IMG/VR virus record: IMGVR_UViG_3300023112_000655 | Span: 1-28,783 of that record | DNA: 28,783 bases | Source: a virus | Direction: 5' to 3' (one strand) | Shown here: positions 15,323 through 24,800 of the stretch, piece after piece | Numbering within the stretch: the first letter of the stretch is position 1 | Layout: each line of letters starts with the position of its first letter | Program-made: the position numbers and the translations under genes | Notes under the pieces: generated by a model | Seen by the model: the letters and a program-made list of their open reading frames with translations, nothing else | The model's database searches: none | What the model was told of the DNA's origin: nothing

Positions 15323-16903
15323 ATGGGATACTTATATATCAACAATTTTAAAGGATTAGTTACAAACGTAGATCCACGTTATCTTCAGCCAAACAAAGAT
15401 AGTGCTGGAATAGCTGATGCTACAGTTATGGAGAATATGGAAGCTACTCGTGAGGGATCGCTTATTACATCTTCTGGGTATGAATTGTTTTCAGAAGGAG
15501 TTGGAGCGGATGGAATCAGGAATCTTTACAATTATGATAAAGATGATGATGAGAGGTACTTACTTATAAGTGCTGGAGATCATCACTACTCCATTGATCC
15601 AACTAATGTAGCCTGGAATGATTTAGGAGATTATGGGGATGCAGCTAGTGAAATAGGTGGAACAACTTATTTTGGTAACACGGCTGAAAGAGTAGCTATT
15701 GTAGGAACATCAGGGGGAGTTAATACTCCACAACAGGTAGATATTACAAATCCAATGAATCCAATAGGTGGAACAGCTCCAAAAGGTTATATAATGGTTC
15801 CCTTTATGGGGAGATTGTTTATAGCTGTTGGGAATATATTACATTATTCAGATATAGAGGACGAAGATAGCTGGATAGGAACAATCAAGTTTAATGATAT
15901 AATCACAGGTCTATCAGTAAACGGGGAGCGTATAACGGTCATTACACGGACTTTTAACCAAGGAGTTGTGTTTACCTATGATGACTCATTTAATCTCTCT
16001 ACGCCTCTTAAAGAGCCATATGAACGTCCTTATGGATGCCTAGCTCCTTTATCAGTACAAAAGGTTGGATCAGATTCTTATTATTGGAGTGAGAGAGGTG
16101 TTATGAGATTAGGATCAGAGCAAGGAATAGACGAGGTTGGATTACCTAGACCATTAAGTTTAAGTAAAGATATTGAACCAAGTTTAAGATTTACTAATAA
16201 GAAGTATAGGAACGTAGCTAGATCAGCTCACTTCGAAAAGAATCAACAGTATTGGTTATCAGTTCCTTATGGAACAGATCAATTTCCATCAAGAACATTC
16301 GTATACGATGAAACATGGAAGATATGGACATTAAGAACTGGATTCTATCCTGGTGGATTAACTACTGCTAGAGATGAGGATTATGAAGAGCAACTGTATT
16401 TTGGAGATCACTTTAGTCAAAAGATTTATAAGTTCAATGATGAGAGCTATTCTTATGATGGAGATGGATATACAAGGAAATGGGTTTCTAAGGTATTCAC
16501 GTTCGGAACGAGTATCCAATACAAGAGATTCAAGAGAATAGATATTATTGGATCTATGGATTCAGCTACTAGGTTTTATATAACAGTAGACGTAGACGGA
16601 ACTAAGAAGAAGTATGAGATTGATAATACTTTTTTAATTAGAAATTCATACTCTAATTACATAGGAGATAATTGGAAGGGTGATGCTTGGCTAGGTGGAG
16701 ATGCTCCATCAGAAACTAGGTTTAAAAGATTCTATGCACCATTAGACTTTGATAGAGATATTAGAGAAGGAGCTGAGATACAGATAACCCTAGAGAATAG
16801 TAATGCAGAAGAACCTTTTAAAATAGATTTCATTGGTATTGATTACGAAATTCTGCCTACTCTTATTAAGAGAGATCGAGTCAATACTCAAAAAACTACT
16901 TAA
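15323..16903 (+). CDS. Tail nozzle / stabilisation protein (beta-propeller)
   Basis: A 526-aa protein of the P22 gp10 / T7 gp12 functional type. The opening NNFKGLVTNVDPRYLQPN, followed by MENMEATREGSLITSSGYELF, is a hallmark of these tail stabilisation proteins. Repeated strands with Trp/Tyr follow in a propeller-like rhythm (RLFIAVGNILHYSDIEDEDSW; YYWSERGVMRLGS; WLSVPYGTDQF; FVYDETWKIWTLR). The end is a beta domain near 400-515. It should form the hexameric nozzle below the adaptor and close the DNA channel. There is no spacer after the adaptor gene, so translation is probably coupled. No lytic motif is present. Confidence 0.8.
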   Translation: MGYLYINNFKGLVTNVDPRYLQPNKDSAGIADATVMENMEATREGSLITSSGYELFSEGVGADGIRNLYNYDKDDDERYLLISAGDHHYSIDPTNVAWNDLGDYGDAASEIGGTTYFGNTAERVAIVGTSGGVNTPQQVDITNPMNPIGGTAPKGYIMVPFMGRLFIAVGNILHYSDIEDEDSWIGTIKFNDIITGLSVNGERITVITRTFNQGVVFTYDDSFNLSTPLKEPYERPYGCLAPLSVQKVGSDSYYWSERGVMRLGSEQGIDEVGLPRPLSLSKDIEPSLRFTNKKYRNVARSAHFEKNQQYWLSVPYGTDQFPSRTFVYDETWKIWTLRTGFYPGGLTTARDEDYEEQLYFGDHFSQKIYKFNDESYSYDGDGYTRKWVSKVFTFGTSIQYKRFKRIDIIGSMDSATRFYITVDVDGTKKKYEIDNTFLIRNSYSNYIGDNWKGDAWLGGDAPSETRFKRFYAPLDFDRDIREGAEIQITLENSNAEEPFKIDFIGIDYEILPTLIKRDRVNTQKTT

Positions 16904-16912
16904 CATAAATAT

Positions 16913-18787
16913 ATGGCACTCACAAATCCACAATCATCAGAAACAACCTTAGTTGGAAGAATAGTACAGCAAAGTGTAACTTCCACATCAGATACGATAT
17001 ATGCTCAATTTGAGGATAAAAAGACTGGTGTAGCAAGGGAACCACAAGCTGATACCCTAGTTTTCACTCTTAGTAAAGATGATGAGAATTTTGAGATTAT
17101 ATTAGCTAGTTCTCATTCTACATCAGGAGGAATTACTACTATTAACGTAGCGAAGAGTGGAGCTACTGTTATAGGTAGGGACGTTCTCAAATACGGTAAC
17201 TTGGTAGGACAAGCCACTGGTAACAAACATCCAGTCAACAGGGAGATAGGATGTGCAGATATACACGTTTATACAGAGATTATTAACCAAATTATTAGAG
17301 GAGCAGAGGCGACAGGATCTAATATATTTAGAGTCGGAGATGAAACAGATTCAGATATTTATTGGTATTTCAATAATGCTGATGCTACACCTCCTTATAT
17401 TAAATATGATGCAGCTGGTGATATCTTTGTTTATGCTCCAGATGGAGTATCGGAGAATCCATTTACTGGGACTGGGTCAATTTCAGCTGGAGAGGGTTTA
17501 GATCTTACAGGAGGAGTTCTGAGTGCAAAAGGAGCAATACAAGCTACTAGTGCAGACACTACTGCTGATTACCTTGATGCTAAACTAACAGTATCATCAG
17601 GGGCTGGAGCTATTGTTACAAAAAGCTTGGTTAATCCTTCTGGTAACGAGTCTATTAACATAGATGTTGCTTTTAACGCTGCAACGCTAGATTCAATTGC
17701 AAATAGAGATAATTCTTATACGCCAGCCTATTTAACTTCTGGCGGAAACGTGTTCTCAACCTTTGGGCTATGGACTGCAGTAACAGACGGGGCGTTTCAA
17801 ATGACTATTGATGCAGGAGCAGTTAGTGTAACTGGGCTTGATTTTTCTTCAGTCACAAGCATGGGAGACGTAGTATTGGTTATGCAGACAGGAATTAGGA
17901 CGGTAACTGGAAGCACAGAAACTTGTACGTGGAGTGGGACAGCTATTGTGATTTCATCAGCTGATGAAACTTCTTCAAGTGCAATAACTGTAACTACTGC
18001 AGGAGCTTCAGGAACTGATATATCTGGAGCAGGTGCTAATTCTTATATGGATTGTGATGTTGGAAACGGTGTTGTTACGGCTGCAGCTCTAAACATAGCT
18101 GGTGATGCTGGAAAACTTGTTGAAATAGATACTGGAGGATATATAAATGATGATTTAATTACCTTACCCGCTCCTAACGTAAATGTTTATACTTCTGACG
18201 ATACATGGACAAAGCCTGCTGGACTGTCTTATGTAGTGGTTGAGGTAGTCGGAGGTGGAGGAGGAGGTGGTGGAGTTACAAATGATGACAATGCTGCTGG
18301 AGGTGGGGGCGGTGGTGGTTATTCACGAGAAGTAATAGCTGCTGCAACTCTTGGAGCAACAGAGGCTGTAACCGTTGGAACAGGTGGAGCTGGTGGTATT
18401 GGTGGGAGCACTGGTTCAGCTGGAGTGACTTCTTCTTTCGGTGCTCTCCTGCAAGCTACTGGAGGTGGAGGTGGTGGAACTGCAACTTCTGGAGCAGTCG
18501 AAGGAGCTGCTGGTGGTGTTGGGTCTGGTGGAGATATAAATGCTGCTGGGGACGATGGTGGAACTGGAAGTCTTGACGTAACCTTTAGTGTTACTGGTGC
18601 TTATGGTGGAGGAACAGTTCTAGGCGGTTCTACTAAAGGACAGTATGTAGCCACCACAGCTGGTGCAAATGGAGAGGCTGGGAGTGCTTATGGTGGAGGT
18701 GGAAGTGGAGCTGTAAATGCAGACAATAATGATGACAGAACTGGAGGAGCTGGAGCTGATGGAGTCGTGATAGTAACTGAATACTAA
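16913..18787 (+). CDS. Tail fibre with glycine-rich tip
   Basis: A 624-aa protein. Residues about 1-125 are an attachment-type domain (TIYAQFEDKKTGVAREP, VFTLSKDDENFEIILASS, NKHPVNREIGCADIHVYTE), as seen at the virion-bound end of podovirus fibres. Residues about 200-415 are beta-rich. A short strand (YTSDDTWTKPAGLSYVVVEV) leads at about 422 into a glycine-rich domain (to 624) with many Gly-Gly-Gly runs ending GADGVVIVTEY. That whole layout matches the glycine-rich receptor-binding domains of T-even-like adhesins and related fibres, which pack as polyglycine II helices. It likely contacts the host receptor. TTAAC is eight bases before the ATG. Confidence 0.75.
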   Translation: MALTNPQSSETTLVGRIVQQSVTSTSDTIYAQFEDKKTGVAREPQADTLVFTLSKDDENFEIILASSHSTSGGITTINVAKSGATVIGRDVLKYGNLVGQATGNKHPVNREIGCADIHVYTEIINQIIRGAEATGSNIFRVGDETDSDIYWYFNNADATPPYIKYDAAGDIFVYAPDGVSENPFTGTGSISAGEGLDLTGGVLSAKGAIQATSADTTADYLDAKLTVSSGAGAIVTKSLVNPSGNESINIDVAFNAATLDSIANRDNSYTPAYLTSGGNVFSTFGLWTAVTDGAFQMTIDAGAVSVTGLDFSSVTSMGDVVLVMQTGIRTVTGSTETCTWSGTAIVISSADETSSSAITVTTAGASGTDISGAGANSYMDCDVGNGVVTAAALNIAGDAGKLVEIDTGGYINDDLITLPAPNVNVYTSDDTWTKPAGLSYVVVEVVGGGGGGGGVTNDDNAAGGGGGGGYSREVIAAATLGATEAVTVGTGGAGGIGGSTGSAGVTSSFGALLQATGGGGGGTATSGAVEGAAGGVGSGGDINAAGDDGGTGSLDVTFSVTGAYGGGTVLGGSTKGQYVATTAGANGEAGSAYGGGGSGAVNADNNDDRTGGAGADGVVIVTEY

Positions 18788-18810
18788 ACAAGATAATTAA
18801 CTAATAATAT

Positions 18811-21804
18811 ATGGCAACTAAAAAAATAGGAGGAATAGTATTCACTGATAGCGGACAAGGATACACAGCTCCATTTACTCTAAATGGATCAACGGTTCAA
18901 GTCCCCGAATCCGCATATAATCAATATGGGAGTGTAGCTAAAGCTGGTAAAGCCTTAATGACTGGATCCTCTAGTCCAAGTTTATCTGCTGCTGATGCGA
19001 TAAAAAAGATCTCCAAGACTCAAGATGTAGACATGGGTATAGCTAAGTCAATATATGAGTATGAGCAGGGAACTGGTAGGTATACAGCAGACGACTATGC
19101 ACCAACAACAGCACCAGCTGCAACTGTTAAGACTAATGATGAAGGCGTTCCAGTTGAGTCTCAATATACGGCTGAGATGAGAGAGCTTAGAGGTGTCATA
19201 GGAGATATCCAAACATTCTCTGGAGAATTAGCTGCTACATTTGAAGAGCAATCAGAAACTTATAGAAAGTCATTCCAAGATCTACAAAAGATGATGGGTG
19301 AGCAAACAGAAACAGTTAGACAGCAATTAGATATGATACAGAAGCAAGCTGGAGCATTAGTAGATATTACTAACGAACAGTTTCAATCTGAAATGCTAGA
19401 GGCTCAACAGAATGGTGAGACAGACTTTACTCCAATAATGGAGAAGTATTTAGTAAAAGAAGGAGCTGAAGGAGCGGAGGTAGCTAAAGAGACAACAGCT
19501 GTAAAGGCGCCACAACCAGCTACAGGAGAAAGTCCAGATGAATTTGAGGCTATCAAGCAAGTATCTCAAATGCACAATGTTGATATGGGAATAGCGAGAG
19601 AGATATATAATTATGAAAAAAGACAAGCAGCACAAGCTGATCTACCAGATCCAGAGTTTTCACCAGGAGCAGGGTATTCAACTGATATAACAGAATCAGC
19701 TTCTCCTACACAGCAAGCAGATGAAGCTTTAGAGAACATTTCTAATATGAGTAGTAGTTCTGTAATGACGATGGTAGAGGGACTAGGATTAGACCTTGAT
19801 ACAATGACTTCTTCAGAAGCAATGCAGGTAATGTTATTAAGTCAAAGTATGGCGATAGCAGATGATCCCACTGTTTCTGATTTCTTAGAAAGATCAGCGA
19901 ATTATGCTATGTCAACTTTTGAAGAATCATTAAGGGTATACGGGAATGGTGGAACAGCTGTGAAAGAAATTGATAAAGCTATTTCAGGTAAAGATTTTAT
20001 GCCAACAACTTATGAAGGTTTGATGGCTAAAGCTCAACAGCAGTCTAAGGACTTACAACTAGAATCAGTAGAAGCTCAGAGAGATTACATGAAGACACAG
20101 CAAGACGTATGGATGAAACAAGAAACAGATAATAGATCAAGGCTTGAAGGATACTTAAAAGCTAAATTATATGCAGTTGGCGCTCAAGATTCCAGTGCAG
20201 GACTACAGACAATGGCTCTAGCGGTCAATGCTGCTGATATGAGGCTACAACTTAAACAAAGTGAGTATAACTATGGCATTTCTCAATTAAACGTTCAGGC
20301 GCGATCTATAATGAACAATTATGCGAATGGAATAGTGGAACTTACGTTAAACGTAGAAGAGAAAAAGGCTACTGCTGAGTCTACATATAACGAAAAGATG
20401 TTAGGAATAGAGAAGGAGTTGATCTTAGATAATAAAGAAAAGAACAAATTAAGAATGGAAGCTTATACAAGCTTTACAGATAATATGTATAAGATTGAGC
20501 AGGACCAGAAAACAGAAGAAAGGTTTTGGTATCAACAGAATTATCAAGAAGCACAAGATGCTATTGGTAATGCTTATCAATTAAGTGGATTGATGGGGAC
20601 TATGCATGCCGTAGATGAGAACGGAAACGTAGTTGATACTGGTATAAAAACTATTGATACAAAGAAATGGGAAAAAACATATTGGTTAGATTACATGCAA
20701 TATGAAAGATCTATTACTAATGACAACATGGATACTCTATTTAATTTAATAGATAGAGGGGCGGATATGGGGTCAATAGCTAATATAGCTGGTCAAATGG
20801 GAATAGATCCTTCTATATTAAGCGGTGTAACTAGTAAGGATGAAGCTAAGGGGCTTTTGGCTGATGCAGCAGAGAGAGCCAAGTTTGTTGGACTTTATTC
20901 TGGAGTTATGGAAGAAACTTCTTATCAGGATTTAGAGAATAATTATGATGGTGAGTACACAGAGATGGGAATACCTGATGTTGATCCTGGGGCCTTTTCA
21001 GACATTAGAGCTGCATTAGATTTGTTTGCAGATAACATTACTCAAAACTTTAATACTAAGGTTGGATATTTAAAAGGTAGATCTACTCATGGAGGGTATG
21101 ACATTACGTTTAACGATGGAACCGTTAAGTCGTTTACTTCTGGAGTTGTTACCGATGTTATTCCTGATCCGAATCCAGGGGTTAAAAGTGGATGGGGAGA
21201 AAGAGTCATAATAACAGATGGATACGGAAGGAAGTGGCAGTATGCTCACTTCAATAATGGAGGTAGTTCCGTTGTTGTTGGAGATAAAATAGGAGTAGGG
21301 CAAGCAATAGGAGTACAGGGGAATGGGGGGTATTGCATTAGTACAAGTGGAGGTAGTGGAGCCCATTTAGACTTTAGGCTTGTTGGATTTGATTCTAGTT
21401 TAGGAACTACTGGAACTGGTCAAACAGTATCGGAACCTTATAAAAAGGCTGCTCAATATGAATCTTCAAGGTTTACAGATGCTGTTTCATCTATTGGATA
21501 CAACTCTAGTATTTTAAAAGAGGTAGCAGCAGGATCTATTGAAAAATCTGATTATGATACAATGGTATCGCAAGCCAAACTAAGAGGAGATTGGAACGCT
21601 GTTAGTGCATTAACGAATGTGAAAGAAGGAGTTACAATAGACGGTATTGAAATCCCACCTACTGAATTACTTAAATATGCAAACAAAGTAAGCTCTGGAG
21701 GAAATGAAAAAGAGATGTTTGAATCTCAATTTGACGATGAAGGATGGGATTACGGAGATGAGGAATATACTGAATTTATGAATACTATAAAATATCTATT
21801 ATGA
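18811..21804 (+). CDS. Large virion/ejection protein with variant M23 peptidase domain
   Basis: A 997-aa protein. Residues 1-60 are a small beta part; 120-200 and 400-580 are long helices or coiled coil. A 23-residue motif occurs twice (63-85 and 247-269, core VDMGIA...IY.YE). Residues about 750-860 are an M23/LytM-type fold with HGGYD (760-764), YAHF (His813) and AHLDF (851-855). The usual HxH is HxD here: Asp854 replaces the second His, a zinc ligand. The domain may bind rather than cut peptidoglycan, or use Asp as ligand. Position before the giant protein fits an ejected lytic core protein that opens the cell wall. It overlaps the next start (ATGA); TTAAC is nine bases before its own ATG. 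Confidence 0.7.
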   Translation: MATKKIGGIVFTDSGQGYTAPFTLNGSTVQVPESAYNQYGSVAKAGKALMTGSSSPSLSAADAIKKISKTQDVDMGIAKSIYEYEQGTGRYTADDYAPTTAPAATVKTNDEGVPVESQYTAEMRELRGVIGDIQTFSGELAATFEEQSETYRKSFQDLQKMMGEQTETVRQQLDMIQKQAGALVDITNEQFQSEMLEAQQNGETDFTPIMEKYLVKEGAEGAEVAKETTAVKAPQPATGESPDEFEAIKQVSQMHNVDMGIAREIYNYEKRQAAQADLPDPEFSPGAGYSTDITESASPTQQADEALENISNMSSSSVMTMVEGLGLDLDTMTSSEAMQVMLLSQSMAIADDPTVSDFLERSANYAMSTFEESLRVYGNGGTAVKEIDKAISGKDFMPTTYEGLMAKAQQQSKDLQLESVEAQRDYMKTQQDVWMKQETDNRSRLEGYLKAKLYAVGAQDSSAGLQTMALAVNAADMRLQLKQSEYNYGISQLNVQARSIMNNYANGIVELTLNVEEKKATAESTYNEKMLGIEKELILDNKEKNKLRMEAYTSFTDNMYKIEQDQKTEERFWYQQNYQEAQDAIGNAYQLSGLMGTMHAVDENGNVVDTGIKTIDTKKWEKTYWLDYMQYERSITNDNMDTLFNLIDRGADMGSIANIAGQMGIDPSILSGVTSKDEAKGLLADAAERAKFVGLYSGVMEETSYQDLENNYDGEYTEMGIPDVDPGAFSDIRAALDLFADNITQNFNTKVGYLKGRSTHGGYDITFNDGTVKSFTSGVVTDVIPDPNPGVKSGWGERVIITDGYGRKWQYAHFNNGGSSVVVGDKIGVGQAIGVQGNGGYCISTSGGSGAHLDFRLVGFDSSLGTTGTGQTVSEPYKKAAQYESSRFTDAVSSIGYNSSILKEVAAGSIEKSDYDTMVSQAKLRGDWNAVSALTNVKEGVTIDGIEIPPTELLKYANKVSSGGNEKEMFESQFDDEGWDYGDEEYTEFMNTIKYLL

Positions 21805-24800
21805 GTTACCTAACAGATTATTTAATAAACAAAGGAGAGTCTTTTAAAGCTAAGAAAGAAGAGGAGTCTTCCTTGATGAAGGATACAATGCTTCCGTTTG
21901 TAAATCAGGCTATTAAAAATGATACAGCTAGAAGCGCAGAGAGAGAAGCTTTGATAAGTGCCACAAAAGGTGTTGGTAGTGTTTTGCCTTCTCCCACTCA
22001 AGACACTGTTAATAATTTTATAAACAATGCTAAGAAAATCTACGTAGATAAGGCTAATAACATAGCTAGTAGTATTGTAGACTTCAGTAGAAACATGGAA
22101 GAACTCCCTACTCATAACGAGGAAGGTTCATTTCCATGGTATTGGGAAACGGCTAGTAGAAAAGCATGGGGAGGAATAGCCGATACTATAGAGCATACTC
22201 AACAGCTAGGAGAAGATTATTACAAGGCTAGTCAAATAAAAGACGATAAAACAAGACTCGCTTCTACTTCTATAGTTCTTGGAAAAACGTTATTAGGAGC
22301 TTCAGCTTTACCATTTTCAACAGCATTAACTGGAGTTGATACTCCTTTTGAAGCTTTTGGTTTACCAGAACCAGAGAAGGGATTTGAAAAGATATGGGAA
22401 GTAGCTGGGTGGCTGACTGGTAATATGAAAGATTTTCATAGAGAAGCATTAGGTAGACAGTATGTAGAAGATGTTAAAAAGCATAAAGAGCTTTATGGTG
22501 AGATGGAGAACGATGAACTGCTGGATAATTTAACAAAAGATTACAAACAAGACTTGCGACTAAATAATGAAGTATGGGATTTAGGGCAAGACCTAGTTGG
22601 TATATTCATAACAGGAAGAATAGCTAAACATTTAAAAACTGGTACAGCTAAAGCTGGTGAAATTTGGACAGGAGAAAAACTAGTTAAACTAAGACCTCTT
22701 ATTGAAGAGGGAATGAGATTACACGAATCTATAGCTAAAGGAGAAAAGCCTGCTACGCCTTCAAAAGCATTCCAAGCTATCAACGAGTTAGCTATGGATT
22801 TAAAGAAAGGAGAAAAGATTAAAGGAGAGATAATAAATGGAGAGCCAGTGGTTAGGGTGAAAGGAACGGGGGTTAAAGATATTATCACTGGAAAGAAAAC
22901 AGAGTTTGTAAAATGGGCGAAACAAACTATTAAAGACTGGTTTCCTAAAGAGGCTCATACGGAAAAGATGACTCAGCTTCTTAAAGCTAAGTCTAATAGT
23001 AAGTCTTATGACCTAGCAAATGAGGCGTTAGGTTGGAGTCCTGGAGAAAGCAGGTTTGTTTATTACGGTGGATTGAAACCTAAAGGAGCTAGACCTGGAA
23101 TAGACGTGCCAGCTCCGTTACCCGACACAGTTCCTACTACTAAGATTTTAGAAGACTTGAAAGGAAGAGATACTGTATCAAAACAATTCATACAAGATTT
23201 GACTAATCAGCCTCAGGTTAAACAGGTTGAAAGAGATATGATTCGTGGATTTTTAGATGAATATGAAGGAGGCAAAATAAACGTAACAGAGTTTGAGAAC
23301 AAAGTTAGGACGGCGTTATTGCCGTTGGAAGAAGTGTTGTCAAAGGTTCAGACCAATAGGGGTGAATATAATTTTGATAGGTACGAGAACATAACATTGC
23401 CTGACGAAACAAGAGGTGAAATAGAAAATTATTATGAAACTGTTTATGGTAGTCCTATTCAAACAAGTGCAGGGCAGATTCATTTTGGACAAGATATTGA
23501 AAATTACTTCGCCCACACCAGAATAGAAGACGTACCAGGAGATACCCGTAGAATAATAGAACTACAAAGCGACTTGTTTCAGAAGGGGCGATTGGAAGGA
23601 GAGCAGTTTAGTAAAAATGCAGAAGCTATAAGGGAGATAGAAAAATTAGAAAAAAAAGATTTTTTCATATTTGAAAATGAGGCACAGGCTATCCTTACAA
23701 AATTTAATGCTGATCCTGATAGAGTTAATATAGAATCGCTTTTTGAAGGGAAGGGCTTGAGGTCTGGTAGTAACGATGTGAAGGCTGAACAGCAACTCCA
23801 ACCCTACCGAAACATCTGGTATGAAAGAATAATAAGAGAAGAAATAAAGGGAGCGGCTCAAGATGGAAAGCAGACAGTCCTATTCCCTACAGGTGAAACA
23901 GCTATGAAGATTGAGGGGTTGGGGGATACAACTACTTGGTCGGTGGTGCATGATTCAGGGAAAATAACAGGCTTTCCATTAAAAGAGCTAATGGACATGG
24001 GTGAGTACGAAGGGGCTAAATATGCGCCAGGACAGATAATCAGGAGAGATGGTAACATAGGAGATGAGTGGGTAATTACGGAAGTTTTAGACAATGGAAG
24101 GTTTAAAGCTGAATTTAAAAAGAAATATGATGAACAGTTTGAGACTTGGCAAATGACAAAAGGCAGGACAGGGAAAAATGAACAAGAGTTACTAGAGGAC
24201 ATAAATAATTTTGCTGAAACCTTCGACATATCAGGAAAAGTGGACACTTCCAATCCTATCTACAAATTCTATGAAAAAGACGTGGCTAAATATCTTAACA
24301 AAGAATACGGTATTAAACAGATTACTGATGAACAAGGAGTTACATGGAACAAGGTAGAGATGACACCGAAGCTTACTGATAAAGTCCTTAAATCGCCTGT
24401 AATGGCTTTCATGCGTGGACCAGAAGGAGACGCAAGTCAAAGACCAGGAATAGAGAAGGTAGCGGTAATAGAAGATATGGATTTAAAAACATCGAGAGAA
24501 TACGAAGAGAGTACAAGGAAAATAGAAGAGCTTAGTGGAGAGATAGAGGCTGTAGACGAAGGGTTAAAACAATTTGATAGAGAAGATTTAAATGTTATTA
24601 GAAAGTTAAATAGAATCTTAGAAAAAACTACTGGTGATATTGAAACGCTAAGAAAGATTCCAGAATCTCCAATTGGAAAAGGATATTCAGAAAAAAAGGT
24701 TGCTAAGATAGAAAAAGAAATAGCTGAAGCAAAGGCGATGCGTGATTTCGCAAATACTACTATTGAGAGGGTTACGGAAGTTTTAGGCATAGACGAAGCT

